A DNA stretch of 64,000 nucleotides, from positions 1,240,001-1,304,000 of the forward strand of contig NW_008805089.1 in assembly GCF_000004825.1 (NCBI RefSeq), written 5' to 3'. A model generated the notes under the pieces. The model saw nothing but the letters and a program-made list of their open reading frames with translations. It did no database searches and had not been told where the DNA came from. Shown piece by piece: positions 1 to 12,363 of the stretch. Both the position numbers and the translations under genes were made by a program. This stretch comes from Heterostelium album PN500. Its lineage: Eukaryota; Evosea; Eumycetozoa; Acytosteliales; Acytosteliaceae. The number at the start of each line of letters is the position of its first letter. Position 1 is the stretch's first letter.

Positions 1-248
1 AATCTGGAAGTTGCACTGGACTTGGTGGTTTAGACGATGTCAACTTCGAAGGTGACGATGTTAGAGAACTACTATTTCCATTGCTACCACTACAACCATT
101 ACCATTGCCATTACCGTTGCCATTTATATAAGTATTTCCATTTATCGTCGAATCTTGAACCTGTTGTTGTTGTTGTTGTTGTTGTTGTGGAAGATAGTCG
201 TCATCTCTTATTGGAGCGAAACCTCTGCTTGTTGTTGTTGTTGGTGTT

Positions 249-331
<83 letters not shown>

Positions 332-508
332 TAGATTATCTTTCATTGAAACAACAATCATTGGATCATCTGTGGTTGTATTGTTTGAAGTTGTAGAGTC
401 TCCATTAGTATCACCTTTGTAGTCTTCTGTCATTAATGGAGTTAACTGATTAAAATTTGATGAGACAACAACTGGTGTATGATTTGAACTGACAGTGGCT
501 GTTTTCAT
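1..508 (-). CDS. Unknown Asn/Gln-rich protein, 5' part only
   Basis: The reading frame is open from an ATG at 508 down to the left edge, so only the first 169 residues are present. It begins MKTATVSSNHTPVVV and contains an Asn run encoded by a long ATT/AAT tract (about 251-329), a Gln run near 160-187, an Asn-Gly repeat and a Ser/Pro-rich end. No recognisable domain is visible, because this stretch is all low complexity. The start is supported by the AT-rich leader with tetranucleotide repeats just upstream and the absence of an earlier in-frame ATG near it. Function unknown; the informative part of the protein lies outside the window. Confidence 0.6.
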
Positions 509-962
509 AGATTTACAACTATATATTAAACTGTTCTGATTGATCTTTTTGTTTCTGCTCTCTTTCTTCTTTTTTTATCTATCTATCTATCTATTGATAT
601 ATATTATATAAATAATTAATCAATCGATATATATCTAAATCATAAAACAATACGATTAAAATTTAACTAAATTATTATTATTTTTTAATTAAATCTATAA
701 CTATAATGTAACTAATAAGGTGACTATAGTATACAACTAACTAACTAACTAACTAACTACTAAACAAAGTAGAAGAAGGGAATGGAAGAGAAGAGAAGTG
801 TTGAGTTGAATTGTTTATTTATTTATTTGCTACTCTGCTTATCTTCTTGCTCTACAAAAAATTTAATTAAAAAAATAACAAAAAAAATAAAAAACAAAAA
901 AAAAACAAACAAAATAAATAGAAAATCTACTACTATATATTTATATTATAAATATATTGTTG

Positions 963-993
<31 letters not shown>

Positions 994-1949
994 TGATGTG
1001 TTATCTATTTATTATTTATTTAATTAAAATTAATTTGATATATAAAAACAAATAAATATAAACGTTGAAATTTTTGTTTTTTTTTTCAACAAAATTAAAT
1101 TTTCTTTTTTTTAATTAAATTTTTTGCTTTTTTTTTTAATTTTCTTTTGAAACCCAAAAAAACTTTGTTTCTCTTTTTTTAAAGAAAGATGGAAATTTAA
1201 AAAACCTACTTATCTGATAATGAACTTGATATTCTTAGTTTATTAATAAAAGAAAAGAAAATAATAATTCATTTATAACACATATAGATACAAATAAATA
1301 AAAGAAACAAATCAATTGTACAATAGATTTATTACTACTTACTTATTGTAATAGCTATTACCTAAAACTTACAATTACAAATTGTTCAAAAAAAAAAAAA
1401 ACAAAAAAAATATTAAAGAAATTAAAAACAAAAAAACAATAAATAAATCAAAATGAAAGATTTTTTTTTTCACTGGTGCATCAATCTCATGAAACAAATA
1501 ATTTTTCATCACAGTGTGTTTATTAATTTTATTGTTATTTGTTTTAAACATAGCAAGGTTACAAATTTAATAAATAAAACATGAACATTAAAACATCAAT
1601 TAAAAAAAAAAAAACCTAAAATAAATCATTTTATCTTTGGATCACACTTGCAATCATCATTTTCATGAGTGATGATGATCAACAATCAACAATCAAACAA
1701 ATCGGCATTGAAAAAAAAAAAAATCGTAAAAAAATTAAAAAATGATAGTTTTGCTTAGAATATTCATAGGGTTTTTTGTAATGTTTGATATTTTGCAATG
1801 ATTCCCACTGAAAAAACATACTTTAAAAATTGATTGTTTTTTTTTGTTTTCTTTTATTATTAATTATTTAAAAATAAATAAACATAAATAAATATATACA
1901 TATAAATAAAATATAGAAATTGTAAACTTTTTTAAAGTAGAAAAAAAAT
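509..1949. other. Intergenic, AT-rich with simple repeats
   Basis: This divergent promoter region lies between the left-edge gene and the OSBP-related gene. It holds a CTAT tetranucleotide repeat (about 576-594), an AACT repeat (about 735-759), a GCT run (about 969-995), and many A/T homopolymers. A short hairpin of ATCATCAT/ATGATGAT arms lies around 1650-1680. I see no gene; the open frame at 782-1027 is low-complexity sequence. Confidence 0.6.
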
Positions 1950-3163
1950 ATGGCAAAAGAAGAAAATTTTGAGGATGTGGGTGAAGAGATTCCAGAGGAG
2001 TTCAAAAAGGTTGATGGTGCTACTACCACTGTCGAGGAGATCGATGAGCAAGTTGATAAGGGAGGTGCTACCGCTGGAAATAGTGCTATCACTTCGATGT
2101 TGAAGAGTATGAAGGTCGGTACGGATATGTCCAACATGGTGATGCCAGGTTCCTTTATTCTGCCACGTTCGACTCTCGGTTACTTTGCAGAGAATTGCTC
2201 GGGATACTTTGATCAGTTGATTCAGTGTAACGCGATCGACGATCCAATGGAGCGTATGCTCCAGGTTTACCGCTACCTTATGAGCACTCGTTACATCCCA
2301 AAAGATGTCTCGAAGAAACCATTGAACCCGGTGCTCGGAGAGACATCAGAGTTGAAAACAAACTTTCCAAATATAAACGCCACTGCACATTCGCTGTGCG
2401 AACAGATCTCTCACCATCCACCAATCTCCTCGTCGATCGTCTATGGCAGTGGAGTGTCGGTTGCCTACTACTCACCAATTAAAGGAGCGTTCATGGGAAC
2501 CTACATCAAACTGAATCTTGACGGACATCTCGTCATCAAAGTCGATAAATTCAACGAAGAGTATCATTGCACATTGCCATCGATGGCCATCAGAATGTTC
2601 AGAGGTTTCGGTGAGTTCATCGGAAACTCAACACTCACCTGTACTTCAAACAATTTTTCAATTCAAACTAAATTTTTACCAAAAGTAAGTGATAAATCAA
2701 CATTATTATTATTATTATTTAGTTGCATTAATTCAAATTGAACATTTTATAACTATAGCCATTGTTAATTGGAAATTATAATGTAATCGAAGGTAAAGTG
2801 TTTAAGGGAAAGGATAAAGTATTTAAACTCAAAGGTCAGTGGGATGGAGAGGTAAAGATTTCCCCATATAAAAAAGACGATTATAAACATTTCTTTGAGA
2901 AGAGTAAACTTACACCAGGTGTTGCAGAGCCAATACCAGAGATCCAACTTTTACCAACGGATTCAACAAAGATCTGGGGTGGTTTGTTTGCCGCTGCCAA
3001 GAGCAGTGCTAGCTCAAGAGATATTACAAGAGAGAAAACACTGGTTGAAGAAGACCAACGTAAGAAAGCTCAGGAAAGAAAGACCAAGGGTGAGGAATGG
3101 AAGCCAAATCACTTTACACAAGACAAGGAGGGTCGCTGGATTTTAAATAGTTTTAAAAACTAA
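1950..3163 (+). CDS. Oxysterol-binding protein-related lipid transfer protein
   Basis: Two exons, 1950-2684 and 2759-3163, joined across a 74-bp GTAAGT...TAG intron in phase 0, encode 379 aa. The family signature EQISHHPP is present (EQISHHPPISS, about residue 150), followed by the expected beta-barrel blocks and a C-terminal region ending KEGRWILNSFKN. Only the OSBP lipid-binding (ORD) domain is present. There is no PH domain or FFAT-rich extension, so this is a short ORP like yeast Osh4-7 and the small dictyostelid OSBPs. Family role: sterol/PI4P exchange or transport between membranes in the cytosol. The N-terminal 60 residues are acidic and probably disordered. The start was chosen because it is the first ATG after a typical A-rich leader. 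Confidence 0.93.
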
Positions 3164-5564
3164 CATCAACAACAACAGCAACAACTTTGTTAAACTACAT
3201 AATCTAAACTAATTTATTACTATTATTATAACTCTTTTGTTAAATTAAGAATAACCAATAAAATTAAAACATTGTTTTTTTTTTTCTAAATCAAATAAGC
3301 CAAATCAAATTTAAATTTATTTATAAACTAATTACTCAATCTAAAAGAATGGTAATGATTGGTTGATTTCAATGATTTTGATTGTGCAATTTAAAAAATG
3401 TGGACGAGTTTGATGTTCATCAAAAACATATAAATTGATATTGATTGTTTTAAAAATAGTTTAAAATAACCAAAAATGAAGAAAGGCATTGTAACCAAAA
3501 TCATGATTTTATCTTAATATAGAAGTGTGGACGGTTCAATTTCGATAAACTGCAAATATGTCTGAAATTGGTAGATTTAAATCATGAAGCAATTGTGGTC
3601 TAAATGATGGTCAAGTATTTCTCTTATGCTTTTATAAATAGACCAATATAAGAATTGAAGATTGATATGATTTGATTTCCAGATTAAAGAGTCACGTGAC
3701 ACTCTTAATTAATTAATAAAAAAAAAAGTAACAAAAATTTTACTAAAAACTTTTTTGGTTGAAGCAAAGATCACGATACTATTTTGTTTTTGGGCATTCA
3801 GGCCTCCGAGAGACATGGCCCTTATACATTGTGTTTAAGTGAAAAACAACAAACATGTTTATATTAATTAAAATATAACGACGTCTTTTTATAGATGGTT
3901 TTGCCCTGATGATATATCATAAATCTATCTCCCCCTAACACAAAAACTTAATATTTGTTGATACTTTCTATGGGAGACGGCAGAGTTTTTTGTAATTTGT
4001 TTTTAGTGTTTAGATATGTGCAAAACCACTTCGGTAAGTTTGATACAGAACTTATCCAATCAGAAAAGTTTTTACCTTATCTGTTGTTTTTTTTTAAATA
4101 TATTTTAAAAAAATAAAAAAAAACCGCTATGAAAAAAAAAAGTGAAAAATCTCAATTTTCATACGTCAATGGGTCCAAGTTTTAGTTTGACCACTGAGCA
4201 ACATCACAATCTCCAGATTAGGTTTTGTTTTTACCCCCATGAAATTCAATCAAAGAGACGATAATTTGGGATCAAAACTGATTTTTCAAAAAAAAAGAAG
4301 AAAAAAAGGTTTGTCTTTTGCTCCTGTTTGCAATGAGTTCAAACTTTCATAGATAGTGTGTAGTTGCTCAAGTTGTAGCCCAGTGTCTCATTACATCATA
4401 ACCCAATTGGTCAACATCAATATGAAAGTTGCAAATAGGGAAGATTTCCTTTTGATTGAATGACTAACTCTGATTTGATTGAGTGATTGGAGTGATTTCT
4501 TGATATTATTTATTAGAAGTCAGTTGAGAACAATAATAGCCACTACTGGTTTGGTATCAAAGACATTGAGTGCCCTAAAAAGACCGACCCCTGCCAGCTT
4601 AAATTTACAACTACTATTATTTATTTAATAAAATTTAATTTTATTGTAATTTTAAAAAACAGCTGCGTTTTTGTCGTTTTTGATCATCACATACATATTA
4701 GAGAGATCTACCAATCAGTATACACATTTTACTTTAAACAAAACCATTATATTATCTCTGATTTGTTTTTTGCAAAAACAAAACAATCGACAAACCATAC
4801 ACACAACAACAAACAACCACTCGTCCGTATAACTTTTCAATAATTACTTTTATTAATCAAATAAACAACAACCATCGCTCACACATCAGAATAAGCCGAT
4901 CCTTATTATTTTTGTTTTTTCAACAACGAAAATAACAACAATAACAACAACAAACCTTTCATTTTATTTTATTTATTCTTAAACCTCATATATCACTTTT
5001 TTATCTACAACTCACATATATAATTTACTGGTTGACAAATCATCTTTGTTACTAGTTGATCGATAATCCCTAACATCTAAACTGTTTAGTTCCTGTTTTT
5101 TATCATTTCGCCTTTCTCATCTTTTTTATTTTTTCCAAAACAACTGATAAGTTTTTAGATATCTTATCAATCATCAGTATAGTTTTTTCTTTTTTTTCTA
5201 AACTTCTTTTTTGATTTTTTGGGTTGTTTTTTCATTTTACATACCAAAAACAAAAATAAACGTCCAACTTCAAAAGGTGCACTGCCATTAATATTTATTA
5301 TTACACATCACTTTGCACCTACATTGCCTACCTAAACCCCCTTCAGGTGCAAATCATATAAAATTAAAAAAGGTCTTTTTTCCAAACAGAGTATCTTCAC
5401 ACACTCACCAAGAGACTCCTGTGATCAGTGTTAAACCAAACTAAAAACACAATTCTCTATTTATTTTTTTTTTTTCCAAAAACACTTGTTATATATATTT
5501 CATATACCAATAAATAGCCATATATTACTATTTGTTTTTTTTATTGTAAAAAAAAATTATTACA
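3164..5564. other. Long intergenic region without a gene
   Basis: 2.4 kb of AT-rich DNA between two plus-strand genes. Seen here: an AATAAA-type polyadenylation context just after the OSBP-related gene (about 3257), a perfect CACGTG-centred palindrome GTCACGTGAC at 3691-3700, a relatively GC-rich patch near 3795-3830, and the receptor promoter with three AGGTGCA motifs (separate entry). No open frame of substance, tRNA or repeat family was recognised. Confidence 0.55.
5275..5351 (+). promoter_or_regulatory. Three AGGTGCA motifs upstream of the Grl receptor gene
   Basis: AGGTGCA occurs at 5275-5281 and 5345-5351, and its reverse complement TGCACCT at 5314-5320, within 80 bp and about 210-290 bp upstream of the receptor ATG. 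The middle copy is inverted. Such a cluster is unexpected by chance in DNA this AT-rich and suggests a transcription-factor site, but no factor is identified. Confidence 0.35.
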
Positions 5565-7833
5565 ATGAAATTACTTGCTTTAAGTATAATAGTTGTGATA
5601 TTATCGATATTTTGTAATCTTTCTATTGGAGCCAATCCAGTTCCAAAAGAAAATTTCAAATTAGCCCTCATTCTGAGTGGTGAATTCACCGATCTTGGAT
5701 ACAATTATGCTTGTAACCAGGCTCTCATCAATGTCGAAAAAGCCCTCAGAATTCACAACCAAACAACCGTTTTCAACAATATTGTTACCTACGAAGACAC
5801 TGTTGTTTTAATCAAAAAATTGGTCAAACAACAATATAATTTGATTATTGGAAGTTCGATAGAACATGTCCAAGCCACCCAAGACATGTCTGCTGTTTAC
5901 CCGGATACCTACTTCTTGATTCGTGGTTTGGCCGTTCCAACTGCCAAAAATGTCAGAAATATTTTCATTGATTTCGGTATTGGACATTACCTCATTGGAT
6001 ATCTGGCAGCGATGGCCTCCACCACCAAGAAGATTGGAATTGTCGTACCAGGTCCACCCTCACTCAGCTATGTCACTGCCAACGCATACTACTTGGGTGC
6101 CATGAACTACAGTAAAGATATCACTGTCTACTCTGCCGAGACCGGTTCATGGTATAATCCAGTTATTGAAGTTGGTGCTACCAATTATCTCATCGATAAA
6201 GGTGTCGATGTCGTAGCCATGTCTGCCGATGATCTTTCAGTTCAATCGACCGCCATCTCCCGTGGTGCTCTCTCATTCGGTACCTCTGGTTATCCAGTTT
6301 ACAATATTTTCGGTGAATCAATCCTTACCAGTATCATCACCAATTGGACAATGGCATACTTGAACGCATCACAAGATATCATCGCTGGAACATTCCAATC
6401 TGAGCTTTACTATGGAACACTTACTGATGGTGGTGTATTTTTAGATCAACAATATAGTTATTTGGTAAATATTGATTTTACAATTTTTATTATAACATTG
6501 AAATCAAACTAACTAATTTCTAAATCGTTCCTATAGCTTAAAAAAGAACAACTCGATCAATTCAACACTTTAACTACTGCTTTGAAAGCAACAAAGTTCG
6601 AAGATCTTCCATATGCCTACAACAAATTATATCTTAACAGTTCCTATGGAAAAGAAAGATTAGACCAAAATGATCTTTTGAGTAGTCCAACTCTATTACC
6701 AGAGATTATTGATTTAGGTTATTATGTTATTCCACCTAATGAAGTATGTATTAATATTTTAAATTTATTTTATTTATATTTTATTTATTAATTATAATTT
6801 ATTTTTATTTTGAAATAGTATGTTGTAAAGAAATCGATTACCTATGGTTTTTCAATTGCCGCTGGTGTAGTTGGTTTGGTTGCAGTAATCATTTTAGTTG
6901 GATTGCTCGTTTTCAGAGAAACAAAGATTATGAGATCTGCCAGTCCACTTTTCTGTATGTTAATTGTTTTTGGTGGTATTTTGATCTATGTTGCCGTCAT
7001 TCTTTGGGTACAAAGTCCAACTACTGGATTATGCCGTTCACGTATTTGGTTGATGTCACTCGGTTATACCATTATGCTCGGTAACATGGTAATCAAGAAT
7101 TTCAGAATTTGGTTAATCTTTGAGTAAGTAGAAAGAAAATATATATATAAATATTTAACTATATTAACTCGTTATTATTTTTTATTTTAGTAATCCATTG
7201 TTAAAGAAATTAAGAATTACAAATGCCAAGCTAATGCCATGGTTAGGAGGTATTATTCTTTTAAATTGTTTAATTTTGGCCATTATGACTGGTGTTGGAG
7301 AAGTCCACTCTCAGAGAAACTATGGATTCGAAGGATTGTTCGAGTACGACTACCGTGTCACCTGTGATATGAACAAGAGTGGAAACATCGTGCTTTACAT
7401 TCTTCTCATTTATCACGCCATTCTTTTGTTGGTCGGTTGTTTCGTATCGTGGAAGATCAGAATCGTTGACATTGCGGAGTTCAACGAGTCGAAATCGATT
7501 GCCAACACGCTCTACGCCATTTCTTTCTGTCTTTTCATTATCATTCCATTGATGGTATCACAAACCACCTACGACTCACAAATCATTATCATTTGTGCAA
7601 GCGCTATTTTCACGACTGCCTCGACACTCACCATTTTGTTCCTTCCAAAGTTCTGGCGTCTCTACACCAAGGGTGTCAATGCTGATCCATTCTCATCGAC
7701 CTCACAACAAATGTCATTCGACAAGTCGGTCGGAGGTCAAACCAAGGGTCCAGTCGAAATGGACACTGTCATTGTATCACAAAACGAACCAGTTTCGAAT
7801 GTCGTAGACAACGAAGTGCCATCACAACCATAA
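5565..7833 (+). CDS. Class C (metabotropic glutamate/GABA-B-like) GPCR, Grl family
   Basis: Four exons (5565-6464, 6537-6743, 6819-7123, 7191-7833) with GT-AG introns of 67-75 bp give 684 aa. Residues 1-22 form a signal peptide. An extracellular BMP/basic-membrane-lipoprotein-type ligand-binding domain follows (FKLALILSGEFTDLGYN through about residue 370), as in several dictyostelid Grl receptors. Seven transmembrane segments of class C type start near residue 375 (SITYGFSIAAGVVGLVAV), including KNFRIWLIFDNPLLKK in the second intracellular loop and YHAILLLVGC. The cytosolic tail is Ser/Thr-rich. Family role: G-protein-coupled sensing of small molecules such as glutamate, GABA or secreted signals during growth and development; the ligand here is unknown. 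The codon split GA|T at the third intron restores IFDNPLLKK, confirming the splice. Confidence 0.92.
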
Positions 7834-8212
7834 ATACAACAAACATATAATAAAACAAACATATAATAATATATATATCTATATAGATCCATCCAACCAA
7901 TTCAATTGTGAACGACTTTTTCCAATCTTCCAAATTATTATTACTTTATAAATTGTCAAATCGTAACGAAAATAAAAATAATAAGTTCAAGATCAGAATT
8001 TATTACCATTTTAAAATAATAATAGTAAACATGCTTTTTTTTTTCTCTTTTGATCTATTTAATATTAGATTTATTTTATAATTAATTAATTAATAATGAT
8101 TGATTATTTTCTTTAATTATTTATTATTATTTGACTATTGTATTGTAAAAAAATAAGAAGAGATAATTGAAATCGATTGGATGTTTGTTTTTGGCGTTGG
8201 TGGTTGATTGCT
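7834..8212. other. Intergenic between convergent genes
   Basis: The 3' flanks of the receptor (+) and Rrp7 (minus) genes. The DNA is AT-rich with TA-repeats, a poly-T run and AATAAA-like signals. Nothing else was seen. Confidence 0.5.
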
Positions 8213-10079
8213 TTAGTATGGCTTGAACTTTCTGTTGGCAGACATCTTGGCAATCTTTTGTTTGTCTTCTTCGAATTTCTTACGGAGATTATCGAGTTCT
8301 TGTTTCTTTTGTTGTCTTTGTTGGAATGAATAAAAGTTCTTTTGTTTCTTTGCGTCTTCCTTCTTCTTGTACTCCTCTTGTGTAATTGGTTTGTAGGTCT
8401 TGTTGTTTCCAGTGACGAGAATGAAACCATCTTCATCTGGTACACCTTGCATATCTTTACGGTTGTGTCTCTCCAACAACATTCTCTTGTCGTGTTCCAT
8501 CATAGCGTCGTCTAATTTAATTTGTAACTCATCAAAGTCTTTGATAATCTTTGATTTTTCTTCATTTAACATTTCTATAAAAAAAAAAAATAATAATAAA
8601 AAAAAAGTTAAAGATATATCTGTTATATATTTCTTTGTTTGATTTATAGTTATGTTATGTTATACACTTACCATCCAATCCATCGCTTGTTGAAGTTGGT
8701 AGCTTAATGTCAATGATGTTCAAGTATTTCAATAGGTCGGTGAGTGATTGCGCAGACTTCATGATGACGTGAGCAACGGTGGTAGAGCTAGACTCTGACT
8801 CTGGTACGATTTGTTGATCGGCGGCAGCAGCAGCACCTCCATATTGCACTGACTCAATGTCGGTCGATTGGAACAACACTTGAAGATCCAACAAAGAACT
8901 GCAGTTGTGCGGCAGGTTTGTAACGAAAAGAGTTTTGTTGACTGGCCACTTCTTGGAGGTCTCCTTCTTGTAATAGATATACTTTGTGATAGATGTACCC
9001 GGTATCTTTACTGGCAACACATTGAAACCACTGATAACATCACGTTCCTTCTTCTTTTCCTTCTTCTTGTCTTCCTTTACTTCGATAGCAGTAGTTTCGA
9101 CAACAACCTTCTCCTCTTTCTTCTCCTCTTTCTTTTCGTTTGTTGCTTGTGTTGCAACAACAGCTACTTCCTTTTGTTGTTGTTTACTATTATTATTATT
9201 ATTGTTATTTTTCGACTTTTTTACATCTTTCATCTCTGGAACTACTGAAGCTTCTTCCTCTACAGCTTTACTATTATCGCTAGTAGTAGTATTGCTATTG
9301 TTATTATTACTATTATTTCTTTTTTTACTTTTGGGTTGTGGTTGTTCTTCACTTTTTGTCTGGATTTGAGTTTCTTTTGGTTGTTGTTGTTGTTCTTCAG
9401 TTGGTTGAGCTTTGTTTGCTGCCACTTTTTTATTCTTTTTATTAGATGTGGTGGGTATTGTGGTTGTGGCGATGGATGTTTGTTGTTGTTGTTGTTGTTG
9501 TTGTTCGGTGTCAGTAATTACAGATTCGTTTGCGTCATTGGTGTTGGTGGTAGTTGTGGTGGTAGTTGTTGTTGGTATAGTTTCAACAACTTTAGGGGTT
9601 GGTGGTGCTAATTTAATTGCTTGGGCAACAGGCAAGCCAGGCTTAATTTCCGAAACGTTGTTCAATTTGTTGAAGAGTTGAGTTTGATTTCTCTCGAGTT
9701 GGAAGACAACATTCTTTTTCTCTTGCTTTTGCTCAGAGAGTTTCTTCTTGTCTTTGGCAGAGGCAGCAGCTGCCTTTGCAACTTTCTTTTTCAGAATTGG
9801 CTTTGCCAAGCAACCGTCGCTGGTCAGCGCCAAACCAACTTTGAAAGACAAAGTTGAACCGGTGGTGCTATCGTTTGACTCTGTAGCATCGACGACTCTT
9901 GCTTTAATTCCTTTGGTTGCAATGACGGTGGTAGTATTTGGTGATTCGATTGTTGTTGGGTTGGTGGTTGTTGTTATGGTGGTGGTGGTTGAAGTTGATT
10001 TCTTTGATTTTAATGCTGGTTTCTTAGACCCAGATGCTAAAACATTTTTTTTATTTTGTATACTCTTTTTAGTTGACAT
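8213..10079 (-). CDS. rrp7: Ribosomal RNA-processing protein 7 homologue
   Basis: Two exons, 10079-8672 and 8574-8213, give 589 aa. The first 330 residues are a long Thr/Lys/Gln/Asn-rich region. The conserved part begins near residue 340 with an RRM-like segment (KTLFVTNLPHNCSSLLDLQVLF). The second exon carries the Rrp7 C-terminal signature: VPDEDGFILV, then FYSFQQRQQKK, then LRKKFEEDKQKIAKM, ending NRKFKPY. Family role: a component of the UTP-C/CURI module in the nucleolus, needed for early pre-18S processing and small-subunit assembly. The intron splits codon GAA (G|AA) and rejoins DGLDEMLNEEKSK. The large low-complexity N-terminus is typical of dictyostelids and makes the protein about twice the usual length. 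The first in-frame ATG was taken as start. Confidence 0.88.
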
Positions 10080-10411
10080 TTCTTTCTCTTTTAAAAAATA
10101 TAAATAAAGTAAATAATAAAATAATAAAAATTAATTATATCTATTGATTCGTTTTTTTTATTATTATTAATAATAAAAAGTCAAACTTTTCTTTATCGAA
10201 TTTTTCCCATCCCAAAAAAAAGATGCGAAAAAAAAAAATAAATAAAAATTTAAAAAATCATAATTTTTATGTGCCAAATTGTTTTTACAAAAATGTTGGT
10301 AAATCTGAAAGATAACTATTGATTGGTTGGTTGTTTGATTATGTGTGTGTGTTAATTATTTTCGTACAAAATATTTGATTTTGAAATTCATATTTGATTT
10401 GTTATTATAAA
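10080..10411. other. Divergent promoter, rrp7 / SR protein
   Basis: 332 bp of AT-rich DNA with A and T runs between divergent start codons at 10079 and 10412. No other feature was seen. Confidence 0.5.
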
Positions 10412-11442
10412 ATGGGTAGAAGTAGGAGTAGAGATAGGGAAAGAGACAGACATGATCATAGACATAGAAGTAAAAGTAGGAGTAGAGATAGAGAGAGGGA
10501 TAAGCATAGACATAGGCATAACGATGATGAAAAAAGTAGGGTAAAGGAAACCGATAGAGGTAGAGATAAAGAAAGAAGTAAAAGTAAAAGTAAAAGTAGA
10601 AGTAGGAGCAGAGATGTACATAAGAGAAAGCATAGTAGGTCAAGATCAAGGTCAAAGTCAAAGTCTAGATCAAGATCTAGATCGAGAAGTATAGATAGAA
10701 AACATCATCGATATGATAAAGATAGACTAAGAAGTAGATCTAATAGTAGATCGAGATCAACCTCTAGAGGTAAAGATAGATCAACAAAGAGACATAAAAA
10801 ACATAGAGGAGGAGGACGTGATAGAAGTAAGAGTAGATCAAGGTCAAGATCAAGACAAAGAAGTAAAGAAAGAAAGAATAGACATCGTCATAGAAGTAGA
10901 TCTTCATCTTCATCAACCTCATCATCTTCTTCTTCAAGTGAAGACCAAGCTGAAAGAAAAAAAAGAAAAGACAAAAGAAAAGAGGAAAAGAAGAAGAGAC
11001 GTGAAGAGAGAAAATCAAAAGATAAAGCTAGAAGTAGAGATAAAGTGAAAGAAAAAGTGAAAGAGAAAGATAAAGAGAAAGAGTCAAAAGATAATAGTTC
11101 AAAATCGAATAATAAAATAACAACTCAACAACAACAACAGCAACAAACTTCACAACCTACAAAAAGAGTGATGGGGCCAATGTCAAATGAAGACTATGAA
11201 ACACTTAGAAATACTACTTATGAAAAATATGATGAAGACACTGGAAGGTATGACTACTCATTCATTTCATCGATATTAGTTTGATTTGCTAATTATAAAT
11301 ATTCATTTTGTTGGTTCAACAACGAAAATATAATATAAATAGAGTAAGAGTATATAGAGGTACAGGTGAACTTATTGAACGAATTGTAACGAAGGAACAG
11401 CACAAAGCAATAAATTATATTGCTACACATCATCCCGTATGA
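10412..11442 (+). CDS. arl6ip4: Arg/Ser-rich protein with ARL6IP4 (SRp25) C-terminus
   Basis: Exons 10412-11247 and 11343-11442 give 311 aa. Residues 1-190 are almost pure RS/RD dipeptides, followed by a Lys/Glu-rich segment and a Gln run. The last 60 residues match the conserved tail of the ARL6IP4/SRp25 family: MGPMSNEDYE, then DEDTGRVRVYRGTGELIERI, then VTKEQHKAIN. The intron lies inside this block (AG|A) and rejoins TGRVRVYRG exactly, so the second 33-codon exon is secure although it is too short to stand out alone. Family role: a nuclear-speckle SR-like protein linked to splicing. The ATG at 10412 is the first one and starts the typical MGRSRSRDRE. Confidence 0.82.
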
Positions 11443-11576
11443 AAAAAAAACACAGTGATAGATAAAAATAAACAATTGTCTATTTTAAAAGAAAACAAAA
11501 AAAGAAAGTTTACTTTTTTTTAATTTTGGGATTAGCATCAGATCTGATTGTAATGAATTGATTTGGTTCATTGAAA

Positions 11577-12363
11577 TTATCCTGGTGGCCAGTTCATTTG
11601 TCTACCACCCAAAACGTGGATATGTAACCATCTGACTGATTGTTGTCCGTTGAGACCTTCGTTGACAACCAATCTGTAACCAGATTCACTGATACCCACG
11701 AGTTTGGCAATGGTTGGAACATTGACCATCATTTTACCCAATGTTTCAGCATGTGATTCTTGAGCATCTGTTATTATTAATAATAATATTATTATTATTA
11801 TGAATTTATACAAGTTATCAATAATTATTTAGTAAGTAATTCGCTCTTATAATAATAATGATAGATGAAAATAACAAAGACATACCATCGATACCACCGA
11901 TTGGTGTCTTTGGAATTAGAACGACATGAACTGGTGCTACTGGATTGATATCGTGGAAAGCCAAACAATATTCATCTTCATAGACCTTCTTGCATGGAAT
12001 GGTACCTGCCACGATCTTGGCAAAGATGGTATCTTTTGGGTCCATCTTGTTCTATTATTTTTTAATTTGCCATTTTTTTGTTTAAATTGTTAATGATTGT
12101 TATTTGATTGAAATCATAATAAGTATGTTTTAAGAACTTGCATTTTCTTCAGTTACACCTGCTTTTGACATTGCTGGGTTGTTTCTATTGTTATTACTAC
12201 TGCTGTTAAATATTGGATTATTTACTCTGAATGTTGAACTTGTTGAGTATCTTTGGATATTATTGGCTAATGTTGTCAATCTAAATGATTGGGTTGTTCT
12301 AGATGATGATTGTTGTAATAAAAATGTTGATGATAAAGATGATACAACCCTTAATGATTTCAT
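11577..12363 (-). CDS. HINT/HIT-family nucleotide hydrolase with N-terminal targeting extension
   Basis: Three exons (12363-12142, 12051-11886, 11767-11577) give 192 aa. Residues 1-60 are Arg/Ser-rich without acidic residues (MKSLRVVSSLSSTFLLQ...), a likely mitochondrial presequence. The catalytic part starts near residue 77 (MDPKDTIFAKIVAGTIP) and ends LHIHVLGGRQMNWPPG, the HINT1/2 hallmark. Family role: purine nucleoside phosphoramidase. The first intron appears to start with GC (GCAAGT), a GC-AG intron, because no GT donor restores phase 0. Starting at the second ATG (12045) would give a cytosolic HINT1-sized protein, so dual targeting is possible. The first His of the HxHxH motif is Trp here (VRWLHIHV). 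It lies divergent to Pescadillo. Confidence 0.85.

Noticed and set aside
782-1027. 81-codon open frame on +
   Set aside because: Made of Lys/Asn/Ile and a GCT-repeat Ala run. No splice partner and no gene-like context.
1640-1810. GTGATGATGA resembling a snoRNA C box
   Set aside because: The element is explained by a short ATCATCAT/ATGATGAT hairpin. No D box CTGA at a suitable distance with a terminal stem.
3900-3980. CTGATGAT C-box-like element
   Set aside because: No matching D box or guide-like stem found.
8868-10107. Several long plus-strand frames (Leu/Phe/Val/Cys runs)
   Set aside because: Antisense shadows of the Thr/Lys/Gln-rich rrp7 coding sequence.
10356-10661. Minus-strand frame rich in Tyr/Phe
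   Set aside because: Antisense shadow of the RS-rich exon.
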